Source: Pleodorina starrii (taxonomy: Eukaryota > Chlorophyta > Chlorophyceae > Chlamydomonadales > Volvocaceae). From it: a stretch of DNA of 64,000 nt. The stretch lies in assembly GCA_030267565.1 (NCBI GenBank), contig BRXU01000009.1, positions 223,501 to 287,500 of the forward strand, written 5' to 3'. The translations under genes were made by a program, and so were the position numbers. The notes beneath the pieces are model-generated. The model did not search any database and had not been told where the DNA came from. It saw nothing but the letters and a program-made list of their open reading frames with translations. Of this stretch, positions 32,801-44,111 are shown in pieces (position 1 is the first letter of the stretch; every line of letters begins with the position of its first letter).

Positions 32801-33953
32801 TGGTTGATCGATTGATTGATTGGCTGATTCTGTGCTTTTCCGCTGCCTCTTGTTGGGTGTTTGTGCCGTGCACAGGCGGTGTCGTACTCGGCTCCGCGCT
32901 CAACGCCGCCCCTGGAGTCTTTGGCGCTGCCGTACTGCGATGCGCCTTCCTGGAGCTGCTGGGCAGCTGCACCGACGCCAGCCAGCCGCTGACGGCGCAC
33001 GAGTGGGACGAGTGGGGCGACCCGGCCGACCCACGGGACATGGCCGCCCTCACGGACCTGTGCCCCTACCGCAATCTGGAACCGCACCCGCACCCGCACA
33101 GGCCGGTGGGCGGCGGAGGCGGGGGCGATGTGTGGCGGGCGGCGGTGCTGGCGAGCTGCGCGGAGGAGGTGGGGGGGCCCTGTGGTGACTCTGGGGGCGC
33201 CGCTTTCGGGAAGCAGGCGCCGACGCATGGCTGATGCTGTCAGCGTTACGGCGCACGCACACGCACACACATACACACACATATAAATACACGCACCCAT
33301 ACGTACAACATACATACACAGACGGAGCACAGCGCGCATGTGCGTGTGTTCCCCCACCGCCACCTCCACCGCCACCTCCACCGCCACCTCCACCGCCACC
33401 TCCACCGCCACAGGACCCCCGAGTCCACCCCAGCATCCCCGCCAAATGGGTGGCTCGCCTGCGGGAACGACTGCGCCGTACACACCCACTTGAGCTGTAC
33501 GACAAGGACGCTGACGATGGCAGGACCCGCGCTACCGGGCCTCGCGGTGGCGACCCTCGCGGCAGCCCCTGGAGCCGCCTCCTCGGCCGCCTCTGGAGCG
33601 GCTCCACGGCCGATGCGACCACATACGGCGATGCGTACGGCAGCGGGCCGGGCCCTGCGGATACGGAGGAGGTTGGCGGCCGGGGAAGGGGTCGCACCAT
33701 TGGTGCCAGCACCGGTATGGCCGGGTGGGGATCCAGGGGCGGGGCGAGCGGCGGTGATGGCGGGCGGGGTGTGTGCGCTCCGCTGCTGCGAGTGTACTCT
33801 GACGGCGGCGGCCACGTGCGGGAGGGGCATGCGGCCCAGGCGGAGGAGGTGGTGGAGGAGATGGCCTTCCTGCTGCTGGCGTTGGGCTGTGAGGGTGAGC
33901 GGGAGGGCGTTGGGGGTGCGCACGGCCGGGGCGACGCGGGCGGGGGCAAGTAG
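23894..33953 (+). CDS. Oligopeptidase B / prolyl oligopeptidase-like serine peptidase (S9A)
   Basis: Eleven exons (23894-24106, 24415-24745, 25051-25164, 25762-25883, 26310-26450, 26826-27316, 27672-27828, 28155-28944, 29247-29606, 32876-33168, 33414-33953) join in frame to 1183 residues. An in-frame TAA just upstream supports the start. The N-terminal part shows the oligopeptidase order: an RLGPYFYSVV-like block, LEYFVEHH, then DCVVLYERRQGLPAV of the beta-propeller. The C-terminal hydrolase has SVYGAYGMP, AKVHMRGGGELGRGWH, AISAGGVVLGSALN, DEWGDPADP, EEDPRVHP followed by AKWVARLRE, and YSDGGGHV. These place the catalytic Ser at 905, Asp at 1005 and His at about 1138, so the triad is intact, although the usual GGSAGG reads AISAGG. 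Family members cleave peptides after basic residues or proline. Typical length is about 700; the excess here is Gly-, Ala- and Pro-rich insertions. Introns 3, 8, 9 and 10 contain tandem repeats. Confidence 0.87.
25562..25760 (+). repeat. (CCCCA)n microsatellite forming the 3' end of intron 3
   Basis: About 40 uninterrupted 5-bp units with one substitution near 25688 (CACGCC). The array runs directly into the AG of the acceptor for exon 4, so it replaces an ordinary polypyrimidine tract. The complementary strand is GGGGT-repeat DNA with G-quadruplex potential. It is open in several frames, but those frames are artefacts. Confidence 0.97.
28952..29134 (+). repeat. 7-bp minisatellite (GGAGGGC)n in intron 8
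   Basis: About 26 head-to-tail units with a few substitutions near 29086 and 29124. It begins eight bases after the donor site of exon 8. The sense strand is G-rich and purine-rich, so the transcript could form G-quadruplexes. It is followed by a short (TG)n run at about 29146-29160. Confidence 0.97.
29741..32590 (+). repeat. 19-bp satellite-like array, about 150 units, in intron 9
   Basis: The unit is CCCATGGGCCCAGCCTCGA or CCCATGGGCCCAGCCTCGG. The A and G types alternate irregularly, and rarer variants exist (for example ACCTCGG, CCGCGAC, CGATCC). Each junction contains the 14-bp palindrome GGGCCCATGGGCCC. Because 19 is not a multiple of 3 and no frame holds a stop, the array reads as open frames in many registers with a 19-residue period. 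These are not genes. It fills most of the 3.27-kb intron 9 of the peptidase gene (29607-32875). Confidence 0.97.
32739..32830 (+). repeat. Short simple repeats at the end of intron 9
   Basis: About four units of a GCACAT hexamer (about 32739-32764) are followed by an imperfect GATT/GACT tetranucleotide tract (about 32786-32830). Both lie between the 19-bp array and the exon 10 acceptor. Confidence 0.8.
33246..33412 (+). repeat. (CA)-rich tract and 12-bp (CCACCTCCACCG)n repeat in intron 10
   Basis: An imperfect CA/TACA-rich stretch (33246-33325) is followed by almost five 12-bp CCACCTCCACCG units (33352-33412). These abut the CAG acceptor of exon 11. As in intron 3, a C-rich tandem repeat serves as the 3' splice-site tract. 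Confidence 0.9.
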
Positions 33954-34141
33954 CCCAGAGGGGAAGGGGGCCACGGGCAATGGCCCCATCCTCGGCTGGC
34001 CCCGTCTGACTTGCCTGACTGCCTGATGGCCTTGGAGCTTTGGTGTCATCCGCTCCTGTAGGTTTGTTCGCAGAGGCGTGAGGACACCCCAGATCCCAGC
34101 TCGCGGGAACTGCAGGCATATGCGCCCGCAAGATAGACCTC

Positions 34142-34146
34142 TGTAA
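34142..34146 (+). terminator. TGTAA polyadenylation signal of the peptidase gene
   Basis: TGTAA about 190 bp after the stop at 33953, a usual distance for this lineage. It supports the predicted last exon. Confidence 0.5.
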
Positions 34147-34448
34147 AGAGTTTTCGGACTGAGGGCTTTGGCAGCGCGCTGTGATTGTGATGAGGGCACG
34201 CAAAAACGCGCATTGGCGATGTGAACCATGGGTCGCCTCGAAACGCATGGAAACGCATCGAAACGCTTCGGACAGCGCCATCCCACCGCGCAGGAATTAA
34301 AAGTTTGAAAGCTGCACTACTTGACATTGTTATTTTGTTATCTCTTTGGGAAGGTGGTGCTTTCCGTGCTGTCACCGCCCCCTTTGCCAAAGTTAAAAAT
34401 TATTTCACAGAAGCTAAATACCGTGGCGCACGATGGAGATGCCACATC

Positions 34449-35579
34449 ATGTTTTCGACTTCTAGGCATGCTCTAACACATCTCGCTGCTCCCAGAGGGT
34501 TCACAAGTGCCTCGTCATTACCGCTCCTGTCCAGATTGGCTGGCTGGGATGTTCACCGCACAACACTAGGCAACGATCCAGCTATTAAATTGAAGAGGTG
34601 CAGTCGTCGCCTCAGGTTTCTGTGCAGCGAAGCCAAGGACTGTGGCCGCTCGTTCTGTGCCCCCTTCCTCGGTGATACACATCCCAATGAAGCAATATAC
34701 AATATTGCCGACGTGCATAACACGAGTAGCAACACGGAAGACAAGGTTGCCGAGACTGGCGAGCCCGATGTCGACGCAGATGTGCATGTGCAAGACTATT
34801 TGGACGAATGGTTTGCGTTCGAATCCGCACTGATTAAAGTTCAAGCAGCATCGGAAGCCCTGCTGAATTTACAGCTGCAGAAAGTCAGCGACGACGACCT
34901 TCTCAAGGGTCGGCCTTCGGCCGAGTGCCGGGACCAGCACGGAAAAGACGGGGACAACACCATAGCTGGGCACGACGCCGCAGATCCCGACGCCGCAGAT
35001 TCCGACGCCGCAGGGCACGACGCCGCAGCGCAAGACGCCGCAGGGCACGACGCAGCTGAGTACGACGCAGCCGGGGACGACGTACTGCGGCCCACGGAGT
35101 TGGATCTGGAAGAGTACCTCATCCGACAGCTTCTGTACCGCAACAACGGCATCAAGCTCATCGGCAGAAACTGGCACGTCGTCGCCGGCTTGGACAACGA
35201 GGGCCGCGGCGACCTGGCCTTCGAGTGCGGCAGCGGTGTGGACCTGGTTGTGGAGGCCAAGTACCTGCGCCTCGACGAGCACGGCCGCAACGCCTGCACC
35301 AAGCGCAGGAAGAAGCGGCGCAAGGTGGCGCGGCAGGCGATTGATTACGCGGTCAAGTGGCACGAGAAGGCGGGCGGCAGTCGGAGCGTCATCGCGGCGA
35401 TCTACACCAACGAGCACGGACTGGTGGAGCTGGCTTGGCTGCTGGGCCGCCGGTCGCTGGGCCGGAAGATGTGCGTGTTGAGGTGCCGGGAGCTGGAGAG
35501 CGAGGTGCTGCAGCCGGGGGGCTTGGACTACGTGACCGGGAGTCTTCGAGACGCCGGGTTCGTCTTTTGGGAGCTGTGA
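34449..35579 (+). CDS. PD-(D/E)XK nuclease-like protein, probably organelle-targeted
   Basis: A single exon of 376 residues from ATG 34449. The frame is open further upstream to an ATG at 34221, but that stretch is AT-rich and unlike coding sequence. The N terminus (FSTSRHALTHLAAPRG, SLPLLSRLAG) is basic, Ser/Leu/Ala-rich and without acids, like a mitochondrial or plastid transit peptide. A central acidic stretch carries degenerate DAA repeats (residues about 175-210). The C-terminal domain has GRGDLAFE, then VDLVVEAKYL: Asp255, Glu269 and Lys271 fit the PD-(D/E)XK nuclease core (GD, about 12 residues, ExK). A basic TKRRKKRRKVARQ helix with the Gln often seen after this core follows. The superfamily includes restriction, repair and Holliday-junction nucleases, and no specific subfamily is evident. 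The stop codon lies in the first unit of a GTGAA repeat. Fold moderately sure; function unknown. Confidence 0.72.
   Translation: MFSTSRHALTHLAAPRGFTSASSLPLLSRLAGWDVHRTTLGNDPAIKLKRCSRRLRFLCSEAKDCGRSFCAPFLGDTHPNEAIYNIADVHNTSSNTEDKVAETGEPDVDADVHVQDYLDEWFAFESALIKVQAASEALLNLQLQKVSDDDLLKGRPSAECRDQHGKDGDNTIAGHDAADPDAADSDAAGHDAAAQDAAGHDAAEYDAAGDDVLRPTELDLEEYLIRQLLYRNNGIKLIGRNWHVVAGLDNEGRGDLAFECGSGVDLVVEAKYLRLDEHGRNACTKRRKKRRKVARQAIDYAVKWHEKAGGSRSVIAAIYTNEHGLVELAWLLGRRSLGRKMCVLRCRELESEVLQPGGLDYVTGSLRDAGFVFWEL
34971..35079 (+). repeat. Coding 15-bp repeat (GACGCCGCA-containing)
   Basis: Seven degenerate 15-bp units encode (G/P/S)(H/D/Q)DAA-type pentapeptides within the PD-(D/E)XK gene. The variation is mostly in the first two codons. 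They probably make a flexible acidic linker between the N-terminal region and the nuclease-like domain. Confidence 0.85.
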
Positions 35580-35595
35580 AGTGAAGTGAAGTGAA
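35576..35595 (+). repeat. (GTGAA)4 repeat over a stop codon
   Basis: Four perfect 5-bp units begin one base before the TGA stop of the PD-(D/E)XK gene and continue into its 3' UTR. Confidence 0.9.
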
Positions 35596-36290
35596 GTTTG
35601 CTGTGTCAAGTGTCAGTCTGTGGCCCTGTCGGGTGCGGACGGGGCATCGGGGGTGTGAGTCAGCAGCCACCGGTGCCGTACAGTCTGGCACATATGCTTG
35701 CTTGGTGAGTGGCTGATCTGCGCTTTGGGTCCCAGCCGGGTACGGCAGTGGCAACTTAGGTAGTGCGACGGGGCGCATGGCAGTGGCAGTGGCCGGTTAC
35801 CCGGTTAGCGAGGTCAGCACCCGGGAACCACTGCACCAGTATTATTCTTTGGAATAATCCACCTGATTCTACCCGTGTAGCGGTTGTGAAGGGTTGGAAG
35901 GGGTGAGCCTCCCAGCACTGTACCTTTCTGGAAAGGTGCGGCTGCCAGGAGGTCTAAGCGGACTAGGGGCCCATAATTGCACTAAGGGTTTACCAAGTTT
36001 TGTAGTCAGGATAGGATAATCGGTGTTGGATGAGCATGTCACCGGCGTTGACCAAGTGAGCGTTTGTGATACGGCAGCGCCAGACGTGGTACATAGTCAT
36101 TCGTAATGCACTTGGGTGGTATGTTTGTTGGTGTTGGTTGGTTGTTGTTCCAGCGGCGGGCTGTCCTGGTCTGTGGGTTCGGGGGCTGCCCTGGCCTCTG
36201 TCGGCAAAGCTGTTGTGCAATGGTGGTGTTCATTTCGTGAGCCGCGGGGAATACCTTTGTTTGCAGGGCTCCCTTTCGAATCCAGTTCTT

Positions 36291-36359
<69 letters not shown>

Positions 36360-37287
36360 CTTTCTCCCTCTCTCTGAGCGCCAACTCCCAACAACGTATT
36401 TGGAGAGACGCTTTCGAAATGCCGCCGTACTGCCGTACGTTTGGAACGCACCGCCGACCTGAGCGACGTGAGCGCCCGCCATCCATGATCCAGCTGTCCA
36501 GACACGTACGACCAGCCTCTGTACACGAACGATGCTTATTATGTAATCACACTGTGCGGCGAACACGCGTCCCCTGCTGGCTCGGGAATGATGAAACCTT
36601 GCTGGGCGGACAAGGAAAAGGTGGACGGACAAGGAGAGGTGGGCCGCGCTCTGCTTTGGTGCATTGTGGTCAAGAGAACGGCGTGCAGCGGCACGGGCAG
36701 CCGGCTCGGGCTCATCTGCAGCAGCCCTCTGCAGACCGCCGCCATCCGTTGGTCCTCGCTCGCCCTCAATGCACGCTCCATTGGCAACTGCGTACTGCGC
36801 TTTTGAGGTGGCTCGTGCTCTCACCCCTTGTCGTGGGAAACTGAAGTCAGTAAGTCCAGCGCAGGCCCCAAAAGAAGGACCCGGGCGGGTGGTGTGTTCT
36901 GCCTCGATGGGGCAGCTCCTTTCAAGCAGTAACCAGCCCGGAGCGGGTACTTAGGAGTCCACCGGCGGGAAAGGTTGAGATACAACGCAGACTAATAAAT
37001 ACGCGGCCCAAACAATATAAGCAGCCATCACATTCAATTAAAGTGGTCCGCTATACAAGTGGATTCAGTGGCCAGGAGGTTATAACACAATGCAGCGTCT
37101 ACCTATTGACACACCGTTCCGGGAAAGTGCGACTACACGGTTACGGGCTGGAATCAAGTTGCGTTCTTCGATAGTATTATTATGAAGGAGTAGGGGGCGG
37201 CCGATCGCAAAGCCCTGGGAAAACTGGCTGTATGACAGAGCAAAGCGTCACGTTCAGTACCAACCACATGCATTAACCGTATCGCTG
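35596..37287. other. Intergenic, no supported gene
   Basis: Contains a (CT)n microsatellite and a short inverted repeat near 35840-35857 (ATTATTC and GAATAAT around three bases). The stretch 36950-37290 is AT-rich. Frames here are short or are products of the CT repeat. Confidence 0.55.
36293..36357 (+). repeat. (CT)n microsatellite, about 32 units
   Basis: A pure CT dinucleotide tract of 65 bp. It produces spurious Leu/Ser- and Glu/Arg-repeat frames on the two strands. Confidence 0.98.
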
Positions 37288-38711
37288 ACGTATCACTTGT
37301 GTGTCAGGAGCCACTTTTATGCGATCAGCGACTTGGCCACTATGCGCGTGACGGAGGACGGGTTGCCGGCGGTCCGACCTATCACTTGGAAGACGCGCGC
37401 ACGCTATCTCGGGCTGTATTTTGGTCCTAACAGCGCTTTCTCGTCCTGCACGGACGAGCTTTATGCTGCGGGCCGGCGGGCCATGTTCTCTCTGCTTAGC
37501 AAGCTGCGTCGGCAGGGGCTGTTGCTCCCCTCAGTCGGTATGAAATGTTTCAACGCTCAAGTTCGCTCTGTTCTTTCGTACGGTTCGCAGCTATGGGGCG
37601 CTGACTTGGTTTTAGCCATGATAGGGAGGGGTTTCCCGGCTAACGATGCTCCGCGTTCTTGTTATTTTGAGGCCGCTATCCGGGACCGTATGGTCAAGCT
37701 GCAAATCTCGTTTATGAAACAGCTGGTCGGAGCTGCCGTTCCACCCCTGCAGTTGCTGTTTAGAGAGCTCGGGCAGATGCCTCTACAGTTGCATTGGGCT
37801 GAATCCGTTTTTCGTTTTTGGAACAGTTTGGTGGAGGACACTAGCAACGTGTATCACAGCGCTTTTCGTCATGAGATCCGTTTGGCTTTGGAATCGGATC
37901 TGCAGGCAGACGGTTGGGGCTCCAAGGTCATTCGGGTTCTGAACCTCTTAGGGCACGACTGGGGCGAAGAAGCGGCGGCGGGTAACATGGACACTAGGGT
38001 TAGGCGTTTTTCGGCGTGCAGGCTTGACGTTGAGGCGCTGATGGACACCCTCAGGGGTCGCGTCAACGACGATTGGGGCAGTGATAGGTTGGCTGTGGAC
38101 CCGGGCACTTTCGTTTCGGACGGCAGGAAGCCTGGTGTTAAGATGTGCCGTTACAAGCACTGGATGGGGTTACCGAAGCAGTTCGAGGGGTACATCCCGC
38201 CTGCGCACCACCGTTCCTTACTTCGTTTTCGTTTGTGTGTGTCTGACTTAGCGATTAATAGCGAGAGCAGCAGGTCTAGGGAGCTTCGTGTGTGTAAGGC
38301 GTGTCGCTCTAATGGTGCTGTGGAGGATGAGAAGCATTTTCTGCTGGAGTGCTCTGCGCTTGCGTCTGCGCGGCAGAGGCTTTGGGATTTGGGTGTGCCC
38401 GTTGGTGCGTGTGTTAACGATGTCATGCAAGTTGACGACCAGCGTGGTCTTGCGAGTGCTATTTTCGAAATGTTCCGCTTACGGCGAGAATGCATCTCTG
38501 CGTAAAGTTGTGCTTGGCATCTATCTTTCAAGTTATGCCATTCGTCTGTGCTTCTCCTGTATCCTGACGTTACATCGCTTCTTTGGTTACTGTTTCTCTT
38601 GTTTTCGTATGCTTTTCTGCGTGGCTGAAGCGGTTCATGAGCCTCCGGGTTCGTTTGAGCCGTACGAGCTCGTTGAAGCTTGTAACATCATCATCATCAT
38701 CACGTATCACT
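37288..38711 (+). mobile_element. 5'-truncated LINE (non-LTR retrotransposon) with 10-bp target-site duplication
   Basis: The direct repeat ACGTATCACT at 37288-37297 and 38702-38711 flanks a 1.4-kb insert. The insert holds the C-terminal part of a reverse-transcriptase polyprotein, a short 3' UTR (38506-38685) and an (ATC)5 tail. Truncation at the 5' end, a simple-sequence tail and a perfect duplication are the hallmarks of target-primed reverse transcription. GC content is lower than in neighbouring genes. Confidence 0.88.
37298..38505 (+). pseudogene. C-terminal fragment of LINE reverse transcriptase with zf-RVT motif
   Basis: About 402 codons without a stop, beginning inside the reverse transcriptase at the truncation point, so there is no genuine start codon. 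ARYLGLYFGPN matches the segment after the catalytic palm. Further on, a zf-RVT-like motif, CKACRSNG and then EKHFLLECSALASAR, gives C-x2-C-x11-H-x4-C. The YxDD catalytic box and the endonuclease are lost. The intact frame suggests a young insertion. Type: pseudogene fragment, not expected to be functional. Confidence 0.85.
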
Positions 38712-39229
38712 CAGACAATTCGCCCTAAACGGGCGTTTCTAGTTTTTGTCCGAATAGGCGCGAGAGCCCAGAGGAAATAGTTCCAGATATTTATAATGGA
38801 GGTACAACTTCGAGCCCGCCGCATTCGTAGATGCTCGGGTGTAAATCATGTTCTGAGTAGATGACTCCATGATGAGTAGTGACGTGTGGCTTTGGATGCA
38901 CTTTTCGTTGTCTGCCGGGGCCTTTCGTTGGCAACTGTTGGCGGTTCTCGAAAGCCGAAACTGCGCACATGACGCGTAGAGTGTTATTATGCGAAACAAT
39001 AAAACATATTTGGCCTTGTTCTTTTGAGTGTTCATTCACAACTGGGGAAGTGAGTTCCGGAAGCACGTGGCCGACTCTCGGTCGATACGACCGTACAGTT
39101 ATGCGGCATATAAAATTCCGCCTGCTCGCACTGCATTGTCACAATTCTCAAGGTCATCACAAGTAAAGGTTCCGGTTTGTAGGCATCATCGGCCTTCTTG
39201 CTTCTTAATCTGTCGGAAGGAACCCAGCC
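38712..39229 (+). promoter_or_regulatory. GAPDH upstream region with TATA box
   Basis: A TATA element (TATAAAAT, 39109-39116) lies about 115 bp before the GAPDH start codon, consistent with a strongly expressed housekeeping gene with a 5' UTR of about 85 nt. Between the LINE and this site I see nothing else. Confidence 0.55.
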
Positions 39230-41947
<2,718 letters not shown>

Positions 41948-44111
41948 AAAGAGCCAAGAATTGTATACAGAGCGGAGGCTGAGGTGCTGCGTGCAGTTGG
42001 TAAATGTACACAATAGATGAGGGGGGAGGGGAGGAGGATGTTGCGTCCCTAAGTTTCCCATAGAGGCTGTGGGATTTACATTCATACTTTGAAAAACGAA
42101 AATGAAGAGGTTTGATTCTTTGGCTTGGCCTGCTACGTGGGCATGTCCGGCGGTGTGTTGAGGTCGAACGGAGGCGGAAGCCTGGGTGAGATGCTGCGGC
42201 GTTACTCAGCGCAAGCCCCTAATGTTGCACGGTGTTGGCCGCAAGTTGCGGCAGCCGTGCTCCCGGAGGCAGTGCCGTACCCAGCCTTCTCAAGTTGAAA
42301 CCCCGCGGCCCCGATTGTGCGAGGGGTAATCTGGGCTGCTAGTACGGCAGCCAGGGGCGCACGGAAGGCGAGAGCTCTTCGCGGGCCTGGCCGCATGTTC
42401 TTGTTGGCTTGGCGGGGCAGCGGGCATGTTGGCGCGCAGTTCAGCCGGTATATTTGCCGTCCCGGCAGTACGCCTGATGCTCGTTTGCTTGCTTGGTGGT
42501 GGACCGCGAAGTGCACGCCACCCGCTGCCAGCTCGTTGCCCGCTGCGCCAGTCGGCTTCCGACCTCGCGCAGCGTCATGCTCAGCATTCTTTTGCATGAA
42601 CTGGTGATTTACTAAATTTGGTTGTGTGAGGCACGGTTGGTTTTCCTTGTGTGGCGATGGTAGGAGGCATACAGTGCTGCTCAGAAGAGGCAGTGCGCCT
42701 CGGACGAGGTGGGGTGCATGCACCGTGACTCCTGCATGGGAGGTTATCCTGTAACCAGCAGAAGATGTGTTCCGATCCCGGAATGAAAGTCAATACAACA
42801 TGTTGTCCCTCCCCTGCACCGGCGTCTGGCAGGCAGTCGACATGAAACCGCATCATATCCCAATGTCCCATTGCCATCTTGTCGGTACCATTGACCAAAA
42901 CAATCCCAAGCTGCCCGTCCGTAGATGGTATCGGTGGTCAAAACACGGGGCGGCAGCTGCGTATGACATGGTGCGTGTACGGGATGTGAAACGGGATGTG
43001 CAAGGTCTCTCCTGGCCAGCGGTATTTGTAATATTATTCGCCAAAACAGCAGGATTTGGCGTGAAAAGGTTCGTTGGCTGTTGCAGATGAAGTCATTGGT
43101 CCCTTGGACCCGCTTTCCGCGGTTTGGGCATGTCGGGTGCTGTATACACCGGTCATCTAATGGGTCCACCGTAAAACAATGTCGTCATGCTGTAGCATTA
43201 TCAAGCTGCTGTCCATTAGAACGTTGTCAAGGCATTTATGTGGAAAACAATGCTTCCAAAGGCCCGCTACACACGGCGTGCTGACATTACACCAAAGGCG
43301 GGACTGACGAAGACCCTTACTTGTTACAACGCACCTGTCAAGACATCCGTGTGGAAAACTGCGCCCAACGCAAATTTGCCGCATAAACCCGGTCATAACC
43401 TTCGCAGCGGGCCCAAGGGTCGGCACAAATCCTTTCATTTGAGACAATGACATGTTATTAGACAATTGCATGATGAAGTGAACTCCGTTGCAATTGCCTG
43501 CGATAAAAAGCTGTTGCGACGAGCGACGCAGGTCGGTAGGATCGCTTGCACTTGGGCTCGCCCTCGCTGAAGCCTTAATTTAGTACAGTTCCTTCATGTG
43601 ATCTAAGCCTTTCACATTCCGTTTAACTATGAGGTGCGTCTGATACGGCACCGTACCGTCCTCGAAGGTCTTGCAAACAGAAAAGGCCCTGGGCCTGGCT
43701 CATTTGTCCCCAGGTTACGCAGAACTTTAGTCACCATAGTTGAGTTTAGAGCAAGACCTGCTTTAAGCTATAGGGACATCGCTGGCACAGGCACTAGGGC
43801 GTTACTTTCTGGGCTGGGGCCGATTGCAGCCGCGTGAAGGATGGCGGACAGAGGGCGCAAGGCATTTCCTGTTTCATCTCACCTCTGCGATGAGGTATGC
43901 GGGGCGGCTTCTGTGTGAGGGTGCATCCGCGTCCCACTTGTGCCAGCCGGCTTTATAGAGCCTGCACGGGTCCAACAGTAAAACGATCCTTTCAGCAGGG
44001 TCCGACTGGTGGACGTGTCTATTTTGCGGTCAATCGGCGTCCGCCGCATACCAGCTCATTGCCCCTCTATCGGTTTGCCCCTATTCCCCTCAGCGATGGC
44101 AACGTCATTGC
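41948..44111. other. Intergenic, no supported gene
   Basis: Includes the GAPDH 3' UTR and about 2 kb of moderately AT-rich sequence. Frames up to about 170 codons have no motif. Upstream of 44112 there may be an additional 5' exon of the CFAP97-like gene, but I cannot define it. Confidence 0.5.

Noticed and set aside
36097..36486. Glu/Arg-repeat and Leu/Ser-repeat proteins
   Set aside because: Products of the (CT)n microsatellite.
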